Shown: one piece after another, positions 41,499 through 50,486 of the stretch
Layout of the letters: every line of letters starts with the position of its first letter
Numbering within the stretch: the first letter of the stretch is position 1
Assembly (NCBI GenBank): GCA_038133845.1
Contig: JAYPUA010000013.1
Location: 1 to 64,000, forward strand
Source of the DNA: JAYPUA01 sp038133845
GTDB taxonomy: Bacteria; SAR324; NAC60-12
DNA length: 64,000 bases
Direction of reading: 5' to 3'
Made by a program: the position numbers and the translations under genes
The notes under the pieces: model-generated
Told to the model about the DNA's origin: nothing
Seen by the model: the letters and a program-made list of their open reading frames with translations, nothing else
Database searches by the model: none

Positions 41499-43295
41499 CT
41501 ATGCGGTTCCTTTGGCGTGTTGCAGAATCTGAACCACTTCATCCCCATCGATGGTCTCCTTCTCGATCAGGCTCTGTGCGATCTGTTCGAGGGCGCTGGC
41601 GTGGGTTTTCAGGATCGAGCAAGCCCGCTCGTAGCATTCGTTGAGCAGCTTGCGGACCTCTTCATCAATCATCCGCGAGGTGGCGTTGCTCAGGCTTCGG
41701 TGCTGTTGCAGATCCCGTCCGAGGAACATCTGCCCGCCTTCGGAGTAGGCGATCGGTCCCATGCGTTCGTTCATGCCCCACTGGCAGATCATTTTCCGGG
41801 CCAGCTCCGTGGCCTTTTTCAAATCATCACTCGCTCCAGTGGTAAAGCGGCTGAAGATCAGGTCTTCTGCAGCACGCCCGCCCATGATCATGGCGATCTG
41901 TCCGAGGAGACCGAGTCGGTTGTAGCTGTGGCGGTCCTCCTCCGGAAGCAGCATGGTGACTCCGAGAGCACGTCCGCGAGGAATGATGGTCACCTTGTGG
42001 ACCGGGTCAACCTCCTTGAGGGCGGCAGCGACCAGCGCGTGCCCAGCCTCATGATATGCCGTGGTGCGTTTCTCCTCGTCGGTGATCAGCATGCTGCGAC
42101 GCTCGGCTCCCATGAGGACCTTGTCCTTGGCGTGCTCGAAGTCCGACATGCCGACACGTTCCTTGTTCATGCGTGCAGCCCAGAGTGCGGCCTCATTGGC
42201 CAGGTTCGCCAAGTCGGCTCCGGTGAACCCGGGCGTCCCCCGGGCGATGACCTGCAGGTTGACGTCGCTGTCCAACTCCAGATCCTTGGTGTGCACCTTG
42301 AGGATGGCCTCCCGCCCCACAATGTCGGGCTTGGGAACCACGACGTGTCGGTCAAAACGTCCCGGGCGCAGCAAGGCTGGATCCAGCACGTCCGGACGGT
42401 TCGTCGCGGCGATGACGATGATGCCTTCGTTGGGCGCAAAGCCGTCCATCTCGACCAGCAACTGATTGAGCGTCTGTTCTCGCTCGTCATTGCCTCCTCC
42501 CAGTCCGGCTCCGCGGCTCCGCCCGACAGCGTCGATTTCATCAATGAAGATGATGCAGGGAGCATTCTTCTTCCCCTGCTCAAACAGATCCCGGACACGG
42601 CTGGCCCCAACTCCAACGAACATCTCGACAAAGTCGGAGCCGCTGATGCTGAAGAAAGGCACGCCGGCCTCTCCGGCAATCGCCTTGGCCAGCAGAGTTT
42701 TCCCGGTCCCCGGATCTCCCATCAGCAAAACACCACGCGGGATCTCTCCTCCCAGACGTTCGAACTTCTGAGGGTCCGAGAGGAAGTCCACGATCTCCGA
42801 AACCTCTTCTCTGGACTCGTCAATCCCCTGGACATCAGCAAAGGTGATCGGATTGTCCTTCTTCTCCAGCATCCGGGTTCGGATTTTGCCGAAACTCATC
42901 ATCCGGCTTCCGCCCCCTTGCATCTGGCGCATGAAGAAGATCCAGATCCCAATGATCAGGAGCATGGGGAGCCAACTGTTCAGAATGGCGAGGAACAGGC
43001 TGCCTTGCTCCGGAGGCTCAACCCGGACCCGGATCTGCTGCTCGTCAAGCATCTCGAAGAGGGCCGGATAGTGGGGGGCCTGGGTCTGGAAGCGCCCGTT
43101 CGATTCACTCAGCCCGATCAGTGTCCGTCCTCGGACGACGACCTCCAGAATGGTTCCGGACTCGACTTGGCCCAGGAAGTCTGAAAAAGGAACCTGACGA
43201 TCGGCAGCGGGGCGGTTGCCCACCACGTTGAAGAGCAAGAGCATCACGAGGCCAATGACCAGCCAAATGCCGATGTTTCGCACAAATGAGTTCAT
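41499..43295 (-). CDS. ftsH: ATP-dependent zinc metalloprotease FtsH
   Basis: Membrane protease that removes damaged or unassembled proteins. Two N-terminal helices (about 8-27 and 101-121) frame a periplasmic domain. AAA+ Walker A GDPGTGKT (193-200), Walker B IIFIDE (248-253), second region of homology around AATNRPDVLDPALLRPGRFD, and the zinc HEAGH (415-419). Length 598 is normal. No folP lies between ftsH and cdaA, unlike many delta-proteobacteria. Confidence 0.97.
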   Translation of the reverse strand: MNSFVRNIGIWLVIGLVMLLLFNVVGNRPAADRQVPFSDFLGQVESGTILEVVVRGRTLIGLSESNGRFQTQAPHYPALFEMLDEQQIRVRVEPPEQGSLFLAILNSWLPMLLIIGIWIFFMRQMQGGGSRMMSFGKIRTRMLEKKDNPITFADVQGIDESREEVSEIVDFLSDPQKFERLGGEIPRGVLLMGDPGTGKTLLAKAIAGEAGVPFFSISGSDFVEMFVGVGASRVRDLFEQGKKNAPCIIFIDEIDAVGRSRGAGLGGGNDEREQTLNQLLVEMDGFAPNEGIIVIAATNRPDVLDPALLRPGRFDRHVVVPKPDIVGREAILKVHTKDLELDSDVNLQVIARGTPGFTGADLANLANEAALWAARMNKERVGMSDFEHAKDKVLMGAERRSMLITDEEKRTTAYHEAGHALVAAALKEVDPVHKVTIIPRGRALGVTMLLPEEDRHSYNRLGLLGQIAMIMGGRAAEDLIFSRFTTGASDDLKKATELARKMICQWGMNERMGPIAYSEGGQMFLGRDLQQHRSLSNATSRMIDEEVRKLLNECYERACSILKTHASALEQIAQSLIEKETIDGDEVVQILQHAKGTA

Positions 43296-43530
43296 GTCAC
43301 CTTGGGGTCTGTGTTACTAAGGAAGTCGGAGAGGCGTGAAAATGGTAAATTGCGATCCAGGGCCTCGACCGGAGTCCCTTCATGGGAAAGTGTTGCTGCT
43401 TTCAAAAAACCGTAGCAAAATCGTTCCATATTTCCGGAGGAATGGCAAGAACCGCCAGCGCACTCCGGCAGGTTCCGAATCGGTGCATGAAACAAGGACC
43501 ATGCACCCACCACGCCGATAGGTCATTCCT

Positions 43531-44343
43531 GTGCTCCAAGCCCCCCCGACCCCTTTGGAACTCAAGCGCATTGGCATCTTCACCAGCATGGCAGAGTTGC
43601 CTGAACTGCTGCATCGCATGGAGGAGTGGGCACGCCCGCACGGAATTGAGGTGATCCCTCTGGAGTGGCAGGGGGGCACCTCCACTCCGGTGGACCTGAC
43701 GATCGTGTTTGGTGGCGATGGTTCGGTGCTTTCAGCTCTGGTGAACTATCCCACGCCCCCAGTACTGGCCATCAACTATGGCACCGTGGGCTTCCTGACT
43801 GCCGGAGACCGAGAGGAGCTTTGGGAACTTTTGGGGCAGCTCCTCAACGGGCAGTACGTCATCAGCGAGCGGTCGATGCTGGAGTGCCTGCACCCTCAGG
43901 GCACCGCCTATGCGGTGAACGAGGTGGTCATCAAGGGCGCGACCCGGATGATCACAGTGGAGTTGCACATCAACGACCACCCCATCCGGAAAATTCGGGG
44001 CGATGGGGTGATCGTCGGGACGGCAACCGGGAGTACCGCCTACCTGCTGGCCGCCGGATCTCCGATCGTGATGCCGGAGCTGCGCTGCATGATCGTCAGC
44101 GGCCTCAACGAGTACGACTTTCGGGCCCGCCAGTTAGTGGTCACCAGCGACTCGCACATTCGGCTCAAGATCGACCCGAACACGAGGGAACATGACATTT
44201 ACCTCTCGGTAGACGGGAAGAACAAACTGGCCCTTTCCACCAATGAAGAGGTCTATATCCGTGAGTCGAACCGGAGAGCACGGCTGCTGTTTCCGGAGTC
44301 CAGCTACTTCTTCCAGAACCTCTTCTCTCGGCTTTCCTGGTGA
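43531..44343 (+). CDS. nadK: NAD kinase
   Basis: Phosphorylates NAD to NADP. The GGDG motif is in IVFGGDGSVLSAL; the NE/D motif is in VNEVVIKG; the Gly-rich GVIVGTATGSTAY and the late NEYDFRARQLVV are diagnostic. The start is a GTG at 43531; a TTG at 43555 is an alternative, since the conserved core KRIGIFT begins at residue 12. Length 270 is within range. The tolA-like gene starts at its stop (GTGA overlap). Confidence 0.93.
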   Translation: MLQAPPTPLELKRIGIFTSMAELPELLHRMEEWARPHGIEVIPLEWQGGTSTPVDLTIVFGGDGSVLSALVNYPTPPVLAINYGTVGFLTAGDREELWELLGQLLNGQYVISERSMLECLHPQGTAYAVNEVVIKGATRMITVELHINDHPIRKIRGDGVIVGTATGSTAYLLAAGSPIVMPELRCMIVSGLNEYDFRARQLVVTSDSHIRLKIDPNTREHDIYLSVDGKNKLALSTNEEVYIRESNRRARLLFPESSYFFQNLFSRLSW

Positions 44344-45182
44344 GGTTCTTCCGTCGCTGGCGTTGGCGCCACCTCTGCGGAGCGGTCCTTTCGGTGGGAC
44401 TTCATGCCTGGCTGTTGCTGGAGGTGCTGTCTCAGCGTGGAGTCCCGGAAAACGCATCGGCGCGGCCTCCGGTAGTGCCGCTGGTTCTGGTGTCGCAGAC
44501 AGCGGAGCCGCCAGCCAACTTCACGGAGTTGGACTCAAAAACCCCGCAGGTGTTGCTGGCCGGGATGCGTTCACGTCCATCGGTCGCAGTGCTCACTCCC
44601 CCACTCGCCCCACTTCCCAAGCCTCGCAAGGCCCCAACTCCACCAAAACCGGAGCCGCCACCAAGGCTGGAACCACCGCCCCGGGTGCTCCCTGCACCAA
44701 GCCTGCAGAGCATTTTGAACGAAGCGACTCTTCAGCACCCTTCAGTGACCTCGAAAGCTTCCGGAACCAAGGCAGAGCGCCGAGAAGTGGCGGAGTCGTT
44801 GGGACAGTGGATTCCAGAGCTGGACCTGGTGAAGCTCGCCCCTTCGGTATCGAAGGAGGACGCCATGCCCAAACTCAGCCAGCAGGAAGCACGGATCTAC
44901 CGGGCTCAACTGGATCGATTCTTCCGGGAACACTGGGTTGCGCCCTTGCATCTGGCAGACAGCAATCTGGTTGCTGTGGTACGCTTCTGGATCAATCGTG
45001 AAGGTCGGATTCAGCGATGGGAGTTTGAAAAAAATTCACGGAATGCTCTCTATGATCGTTCAGTGACTCGTTTGCTGAATGGCTTGCAATTTCTCCCATC
45101 CTTGCCAGATTCCTATCCTGAATCTGCCTACTCATTCGGGGTGAGGTTCAGCCCCAACCAATCCAACCCAATCTCCTTCTGA
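44340..45182 (+). CDS. TolA/TonB-like protein
   Basis: One N-terminal membrane helix after a very basic start (RFFRRWRWRHL), then a Pro/Lys-rich linker (about 95-125) that can span the periplasm, then a C-terminal domain (190-275) with the TolA-like pattern QLDRFFREHWVAPL and VVRFWINREGRIQRWEF. The gene order with tolB directly after supports TolA rather than TonB. The GTG start overlaps nadK. tolQ and tolR, which drive TolA, are absent here. Confidence 0.7.
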   Translation: MRFFRRWRWRHLCGAVLSVGLHAWLLLEVLSQRGVPENASARPPVVPLVLVSQTAEPPANFTELDSKTPQVLLAGMRSRPSVAVLTPPLAPLPKPRKAPTPPKPEPPPRLEPPPRVLPAPSLQSILNEATLQHPSVTSKASGTKAERREVAESLGQWIPELDLVKLAPSVSKEDAMPKLSQQEARIYRAQLDRFFREHWVAPLHLADSNLVAVVRFWINREGRIQRWEFEKNSRNALYDRSVTRLLNGLQFLPSLPDSYPESAYSFGVRFSPNQSNPISF

Positions 45183-45193
45183 ACTTCCGCCAC

Positions 45194-46447
45194 GTGATCC
45201 GCCGCTCGTTTTCCCTGCTCACGTTGACCCTCCTGTGGATTGTCGGAGTGAGCGCGCAGCCTCTGGATTATTTCGAGGTCACAAACCCCAACTTTGAGCC
45301 GCTTCGGGTCGGATTGGAGTCTGAGCCGGCAAACTCGGTGGAAGCGCTTTACCTGCAGGCCGTCCTCAAGAACAACATCGAGCCTTCGATGTTCTTTCTG
45401 CTTGAAGCTTCATCAGAGCGTGCGCTCTCTTTGAGCGAGGGGCCGGATTTCCACATTCAGCTCTCCTTGAAGGGGCCAGCGAGAAATCAGGTGAGGATGG
45501 TTGTGCGTGAGCGGGGCCGGGCCGAACCGATCATTGATGAGGCGCGATCCCGGACCCTGGAGCGCACCTGGCGGTCCATCGGGTTGGAGTTCTCGGAGCA
45601 GTTCATTCAGAAGACGCTCGGGTTCTCCAGTGCCGTGCGCTCTCAGGTGGCCTTCACCGCCCAGACCGCCCGAGGCCGCAAGAACATCATGCTGATTCAG
45701 TACGATGGCACTCAGTTGCGCCGCTTCTCCTACAACCTGGGGACCAACAACCTGGCCCAGTGGTCCTTCGACAATCGACAACTGCTGTACGTGACCTTCA
45801 CCCGCTCCAGCGCCCAGCTCCAACTCCAGCCGTCTCACCGTCTGCAGGCACGCATCCTGAGCTTCCCGGCGCGTTCTCAGCCGCTTGCCGGGAGCTGGCA
45901 TCCGGATCACCAGAACCTGTTGATCACGTTGGTGCGTCAGGGAAACTCGGACATCTTCGAACACAACCTGCAGACCGGAACCCTGCGCCCCCTGATCACC
46001 GGCAAGGGGCTGGAGGCCTCTGCGGTTTGGTCTCCGGACGGCTCTCGCATTGCGTATGTCTCCGATCAGGCCAAGGCCAATGAACCCCAACTCTACCTCT
46101 TTGACCCGCGCACCCGCTCCCAGGAACGGATCACCTTCAAGGGCAACTACAACAGCTCCCCGCGCTGGTCTCCCGATGGACGTCACCTGGCCTATGAAGG
46201 GAAGCGTCGCGGCTACTTCCAGATCTTCAAGTACGACCTGGAACGCAAGCAACACCAGCAGTTGACCTTCGAACGCTACGACACGGAAAAGCCCGATTGG
46301 TCTCCCAACGGGCAGCAACTGGTGGTCAGCTCCCGCAAGTCCGGAGTCCCCAAGCTCTACTACCTCTCAGCCTACGGTGGAAGGTTGATCCGGGTGACCA
46401 CAAACCCTCCGGAGGTCTCGGAAACCAACCCCGTGTGGAGTCACTGA
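45194..46447 (+). CDS. tolB: Tol-Pal system protein TolB
   Basis: Periplasmic protein. A GTG start leads into a signal peptide (IRRSFSLLTLTLLWIVGVSA), an N-terminal alpha/beta domain and a C-terminal six-blade propeller with repeated WSPDGxxIAY-type units (VWSPDGSRIAYVSDQ, RWSPDGRHLAYEG, DWSPNGQQLVVSS). Length 417 is typical. The next gene overlaps by one base (TGATG). Confidence 0.88.
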   Translation: MIRRSFSLLTLTLLWIVGVSAQPLDYFEVTNPNFEPLRVGLESEPANSVEALYLQAVLKNNIEPSMFFLLEASSERALSLSEGPDFHIQLSLKGPARNQVRMVVRERGRAEPIIDEARSRTLERTWRSIGLEFSEQFIQKTLGFSSAVRSQVAFTAQTARGRKNIMLIQYDGTQLRRFSYNLGTNNLAQWSFDNRQLLYVTFTRSSAQLQLQPSHRLQARILSFPARSQPLAGSWHPDHQNLLITLVRQGNSDIFEHNLQTGTLRPLITGKGLEASAVWSPDGSRIAYVSDQAKANEPQLYLFDPRTRSQERITFKGNYNSSPRWSPDGRHLAYEGKRRGYFQIFKYDLERKQHQQLTFERYDTEKPDWSPNGQQLVVSSRKSGVPKLYYLSAYGGRLIRVTTNPPEVSETNPVWSH

Positions 46448-47160
46448 TGAAGCACACCCGGTCCGGGGGGTGGGGCCTTGGAGTGTTCTTGCTGATGATT
46501 CCGGGGCTGGTCCTGGCAGAGGACCTGGAGTCGCTGCGTCAGGAACTGGACCGGCAGGGGCGCTTGCTCCGGGCGTTGCAAGGAGAACTGGCAACCCGTA
46601 CCGCTCAGCTCAAGGAGGTTCAGGAGCAGGTGCCACCTTCCGACTGGCTGGACCAGGCCCTTCGGGATTTGCGTCAACTCAAGGAAGACCAGACGGCGCT
46701 CCAGGGGCGTCTGCAGGTGCTGGAGGAGGCCCCTGCTCCGGTAGCGCCTCCTCCTCGGGACGACCGCCTGCTTGAGGGGCTGTTGCTCTTGCAGTCCGGA
46801 GCAACTGAGGAAGGCCGCGCTGCACTGGAAGCCTTGACGGAGGCCCCGGAGTATCAGCAGCAGGAGGACAAGATCTGGGGGGTTCTGGGGCAAGAGGCCT
46901 TGCGTGACGCTCAACCCAGGAAGGCCTCCTACTATTTTGGAATGTTGATCCGGCGTCATCCGGAGAGCGTGCTCTTGCCGGTGGCCTTGTATGGCCTGGG
47001 GCAAGCGTTTGCCGAGTTGGGGGAGGCAGAGAAGCAGCGACTGCTCTGGGCCAAGCTTGCGGTGGAGTTCCCGCAACATCCTCTGGCCCTGGAAGTGCGA
47101 CGTCAACTCAGGCCAAACTCAGGAGCGCCTTCCCGGAAGAATCCCTCCTCACTCCCGTGA
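46447..47160 (+). CDS. CpoB/YbgF-like cell-division coordinator
   Basis: Signal peptide (residues 1-24, ending GLVLA), then a coiled-coil rich in Gln/Leu heptads (LESLRQELDRQGRLLRALQ), then helical repeats of TPR type near the C-terminus. This is the CpoB layout and position, after tolB. Pal, which usually lies between tolB and cpoB, is missing. Length is 237. The start at 46447 coincides with the tolB stop. Confidence 0.65.
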   Translation: MKHTRSGGWGLGVFLLMIPGLVLAEDLESLRQELDRQGRLLRALQGELATRTAQLKEVQEQVPPSDWLDQALRDLRQLKEDQTALQGRLQVLEEAPAPVAPPPRDDRLLEGLLLLQSGATEEGRAALEALTEAPEYQQQEDKIWGVLGQEALRDAQPRKASYYFGMLIRRHPESVLLPVALYGLGQAFAELGEAEKQRLLWAKLAVEFPQHPLALEVRRQLRPNSGAPSRKNPSSLP

Positions 47161-47298
47161 TTCCTGCATCCCAGAGCACAGGCAGACCTCCCGGAGTTCA
47201 ATCAGCTTGAACTCGCGAGAGGTGAACGCCTGGACAGCGACCAAACCCAGGAAGATGACCGCTCCAAGAATCCACTTTCCCCACGCCCGCAGTGTCAT
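47149..47298 (-). CDS. Small membrane protein, unknown
   Basis: A 49-residue gene below the usual size cut-off. AAGGA precedes the ATG at 47298 by about 8 nt. The product has a basic start (MTLRAWGKW), one hydrophobic helix (ILGAVIFLGLVAVQAF) and a short tail with two cysteines (CLCSG). It begins 11 nt after the carbonic-anhydrase-like gene and overlaps the 3' end of the opposite-strand cpoB-like gene by 12 nt. Confidence 0.5.
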   Translation of the reverse strand: MTLRAWGKWILGAVIFLGLVAVQAFTSREFKLIELREVCLCSGMQESRE

Positions 47299-47309
47299 CC
47301 GGAGTTCCT

Positions 47310-47837
47310 TCAGACGTTCTTCAAGGCCTTGAGGTAGTCGCCGGAACGGTTCACGTACACTTGGGCGACCAGCCGGTTGCGCATGAGCACAGAGTCGTCA
47401 TAGGTCTTGCGAACCTGAGCCGGAGAGCCAACCACCAGCGAATAGGGCGGAATCACCGTCTGCTCAAGAACCACCGCTCCGGCCCCGATGATGCTTCCCA
47501 GGCCGATGCGTGCCCCGTTCATCACGATCGCTCCCATTCCAATCAGGCAGTCGTCCTCCACCACACATCCGTGCAGAATACAGCGATGCCCGACGGTCAC
47601 CCGATCTCCCAAGGTCAAGGGCGTTCCGGGGTCGGCGTGGCCCAGCGAGAGGTCCTGAATGTTGGTTTCTGCACCAATTGTGATCCACTCCGTGTCCCCC
47701 CGGAGGACGGTGTTGAACCAGACGGAGGACCTCGCTCCCAGACGGACGCCTCCGATGATCTGAGCTCCGGGGGCGACATAGACCGATTCGTGCACCTCGG
47801 GCGTGCGGTCTTCCAGGTTCCAAAGCGCGCCGTTCAT
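47310..47837 (-). CDS. Gamma-carbonic-anhydrase-like hexapeptide-repeat protein
   Basis: Left-handed beta-helix of the YrdA/PaaY/CaiE group, 175 residues. Hexapeptide turns run from APGAQIIGGVRLG through GARIGLGSIIGAGAVV; metal-ligand histidines lie in SLGHADPG, TVGHRCILHGC. Members bind zinc or iron and some hydrate CO2, but activity is not assured. The start overlaps the gene upstream (ATGA). Confidence 0.87.
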   Translation of the reverse strand: MNGALWNLEDRTPEVHESVYVAPGAQIIGGVRLGARSSVWFNTVLRGDTEWITIGAETNIQDLSLGHADPGTPLTLGDRVTVGHRCILHGCVVEDDCLIGMGAIVMNGARIGLGSIIGAGAVVLEQTVIPPYSLVVGSPAQVRKTYDDSVLMRNRLVAQVYVNRSGDYLKALKNV

Positions 47838-48091
47838 GCTGGGGGCTCCGCCATCCGAGCGACCCCCACATTGGCCCAGCAGTTCAGGACCTCACGGACC
47901 TGCTCTTCCAGCAGTTCGGTTTCTTGTACCAGAAAGCTCAATTCAGCCTGAACTTCGGTCTGGTGGTCTCGCACTCCTTTGCCGCAGTAGACGGCCCAGA
48001 CCTTGTGCTCGCTCTCGGAACTTGGAGGGCGGTTCGCCATTACTCTGGACGGGTTGACCTCCCACACTTCTTCAATTTCAATGAATTTCAT
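47834..48091 (-). CDS. Unknown small acidic protein
   Basis: 85 residues from the ATG at 48091 (MKFIEIEEVWEVNPSRV); a start 12 codons further upstream is possible but adds an unlikely hydrophobic lead. The C-terminal half is helical with Glu/Leu heptads (LSFLVQETELLEEQVREVLN). It overlaps the hexapeptide-protein gene by 4 nt, so the two are coupled. No family recognised. Confidence 0.55.
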   Translation of the reverse strand: MKFIEIEEVWEVNPSRVMANRPPSSESEHKVWAVYCGKGVRDHQTEVQAELSFLVQETELLEEQVREVLNCWANVGVARMAEPPA

Positions 48092-48225
48092 AAGCCTGAC
48101 AACAGGAGTGATCAGTGCTGACGCCACGTTGTACGCCAGTCGTACGCTGTAAAATGCTCATCATGATCCGGGCCGGTGATGCTTGTCAATGTCGAAAAAA
48201 CGAGACCCGGCCACAAGGCGCCCCT

Positions 48226-50478
48226 TCAGGAGGGAATCAGCCGGAATCCGGAACGCTTGATCTCCGGGCGGTTCATGATCTCCAGGTAGTGCCGTGCCAG
48301 CTGGTGAAAGTTCTCCTCCTCAAACTGAAAGTCCTCTTCCGTGGTGGTTTCGACCAGTTGGGAGAAATGCAGTCGGGCATCGTAGAAATTCTTTTGCTGA
48401 AAGGCGATAACGCCCAGGTGGAACAGCGTCGAGGCCGGGTGTCCCGGGAGCTGCAGGCTCTGCCGGAGAAAATCTTGGGCGGTGTCCCACTGCCGCAAGT
48501 CCAGGTAGAAGCGGCCCATCTCGTGCAGCAGCACTGCGCGCTCTTCCGGAGGGCTGCCAGAACTTTCCAGCACCCTTCGTGTGTGCGCAAGAAACAGCTC
48601 CGGGTTGAAGCGACGCTGTTCCCAGGCGGGGAACCTCAGGGGCTTGACGTTTGCCAGGCGTCGCTCTTCCTGTTCTGAAAGCTTTAGCAACCTCGCGGTG
48701 AGCAATTCCGTGTAGAGCTGAGCCCGGAAGGCCGAATCGGTCCTCAGCGAGATCGCCGCCTTGCAGTTCTTGCAGTGGATGGCATCCGGAGTCCAGAGGT
48801 CCTCATGTCGGAAGGGCCGTCGCTGCTCAAGCGCCTCGGGATCGTAGTAGAGCATCTTCAACTCGTAATGGTAGGATGCACGGCACTGAGAGCAGGTCAC
48901 CCTGGCAAGCAACGGCGCCTCCGGAGGCATGGTCAGACACTCTGCTCCAATCCCGGTGGGTAGCGGGTGCCCGTGCGCCTGGCAGAGCAGGTAGATCAAC
49001 TGAGCCAGCGACGGTTCGCCCTGACGGTAGTGGGCGATGAGCTTGGGGATGAACCGCGGATCCGGGTAGCGCTCGATGAAGTCGAAAAACTGGAGGTAGT
49101 GTTGATTGATGAAGACCTCGAAGTGCTCCAGCAGCAAAGCCATGATGGGCAGAGACGGGGCCTGCTGGAAGAGGTTCAGCGCATAATCCAGATCTTCGTG
49201 CCGCTCCTGCTGAATCAGCTCGGGCACGGCTTGGCAGAACACTTCGGCGAGGTCTTCGTTGAGTCGCGGAAGCTCCATCTCCCAAGGCTGAGGCAAAAGC
49301 AGTGGATAGTTGCACTCCAGTGGATCAGGAAATCTCCAGCCCCAGTGAAGGAGCAACTCCTTGGCAGAGAACTTGGGCGGACCAATCGGACATTTTCCCT
49401 CCAATGCCAAGGCCTCCGGATGGGTCAACGCCTCGTACATGAGATGTGCATAACGCCTTGGAGCAACCAGCGAAGACATGCTCAAGGCGACCAGATGGGG
49501 CCAGTGCAGGTGGGGAGGCTCCAACTCTTGGAGGAGCCGCTGCCGGAGAACATCCAGGGGCAGCGTCGCCAAGAACAGCCATTCAGCCTCCTGAATCCGG
49601 ATGATCGTGCGGTCCCACTGCGTGACAATGAACTCCTGAAAGTGATCCAACGCAGAGAGCACCACATCCTCGGCACGGGCTCCCCAGAACTCGGCCGCCT
49701 GGCGCAGAAAAGGCAACAGCGGTTGAGGATCTTGCTGGTCGCTCAGTCGATCCAGTTCACGCACCAGGTCGCTGGGCAACCGAGGAGCAAACTGGTCTAC
49801 CGATCCCATGACCACCTCGTACATCGTCCCGATTCCGGCTCCTGCGTCCATTTGCATCCGGATGAACTCCAGCAACTCGCGGAACCCGAAGAGCCCGAGC
49901 AGGTGGTGAGTGAACTGAGGATCGGTGAACTTCTCCCGGAAGAGCTGGTAGTGCTGAATCAGGCGTCCGAGCCGCTCCGGGGTGTCTGCCTGAGTGCTCA
50001 AAACCTCGAAGAGCGCCAGGGCCTTGAGGTGGTTGCCACGATGCTGCCGCAACATCTGCTCCAGGTCGTCCCAGGCTTCCGGAATCTCGGTGCCCAGCCA
50101 GCAGCGGGCGGCACACTGCAGGTCCGGGAGGTTCAACTCGTCGGAGTGCAGCAGGCGCTGCAGCCACTGCAGGATTGGAGGGTAGGCTGCTTCATAGTTC
50201 AGCGCGACCAGCGCCTCGGCACAGGCGCATCGCAAGATGCCACTGCTGCGCTGAAACAGGCCGAGGATCTTGAACCCGTAGCGCTCTTCTCCTCCACGGT
50301 TGATCAGGTGAATTGCAGCCTCCTGAATGTCCAGTTGCGGAGACTCCAGCATCGCACCTACAAATGTTCCAGGCTCATCCTTCCAGTCACTGAGCAGCTG
50401 ATAGGTTCCCCAAAGACGGACTCGCTCATGAGGAGAGCCCAGCAGGGAAAGCAGCGTTTCCAGAGGCAGTACACGCAT
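48226..50478 (-). CDS. Large HEAT-like/zinc-ribbon/TPR protein, unknown
   Basis: A 750-residue soluble protein. The first 250 residues look like alpha-solenoid HEAT repeats (LLSLLGSPHERVRLWGTYQL and similar). Around 560-610 a zinc ribbon is suggested by two CxxC knuckles (CSQC and CKNC). The last 100 residues carry TPR-like repeats (LLHEMGRFYLDLRQWDTAQD...TLFHLGVIAFQQKN). The ATG at 50478 is used; a TTG at 50490 overlaps the TerB gene stop (TTGA) but sits too close to GGAGG. It is coupled to the TerB-like gene. No function recognised; the layout suggests a scaffold. Confidence 0.65.
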   Translation of the reverse strand: MRVLPLETLLSLLGSPHERVRLWGTYQLLSDWKDEPGTFVGAMLESPQLDIQEAAIHLINRGGEERYGFKILGLFQRSSGILRCACAEALVALNYEAAYPPILQWLQRLLHSDELNLPDLQCAARCWLGTEIPEAWDDLEQMLRQHRGNHLKALALFEVLSTQADTPERLGRLIQHYQLFREKFTDPQFTHHLLGLFGFRELLEFIRMQMDAGAGIGTMYEVVMGSVDQFAPRLPSDLVRELDRLSDQQDPQPLLPFLRQAAEFWGARAEDVVLSALDHFQEFIVTQWDRTIIRIQEAEWLFLATLPLDVLRQRLLQELEPPHLHWPHLVALSMSSLVAPRRYAHLMYEALTHPEALALEGKCPIGPPKFSAKELLLHWGWRFPDPLECNYPLLLPQPWEMELPRLNEDLAEVFCQAVPELIQQERHEDLDYALNLFQQAPSLPIMALLLEHFEVFINQHYLQFFDFIERYPDPRFIPKLIAHYRQGEPSLAQLIYLLCQAHGHPLPTGIGAECLTMPPEAPLLARVTCSQCRASYHYELKMLYYDPEALEQRRPFRHEDLWTPDAIHCKNCKAAISLRTDSAFRAQLYTELLTARLLKLSEQEERRLANVKPLRFPAWEQRRFNPELFLAHTRRVLESSGSPPEERAVLLHEMGRFYLDLRQWDTAQDFLRQSLQLPGHPASTLFHLGVIAFQQKNFYDARLHFSQLVETTTEEDFQFEEENFHQLARHYLEIMNRPEIKRSGFRLIPS

Positions 50479-50486
50479 GAGTGGGC

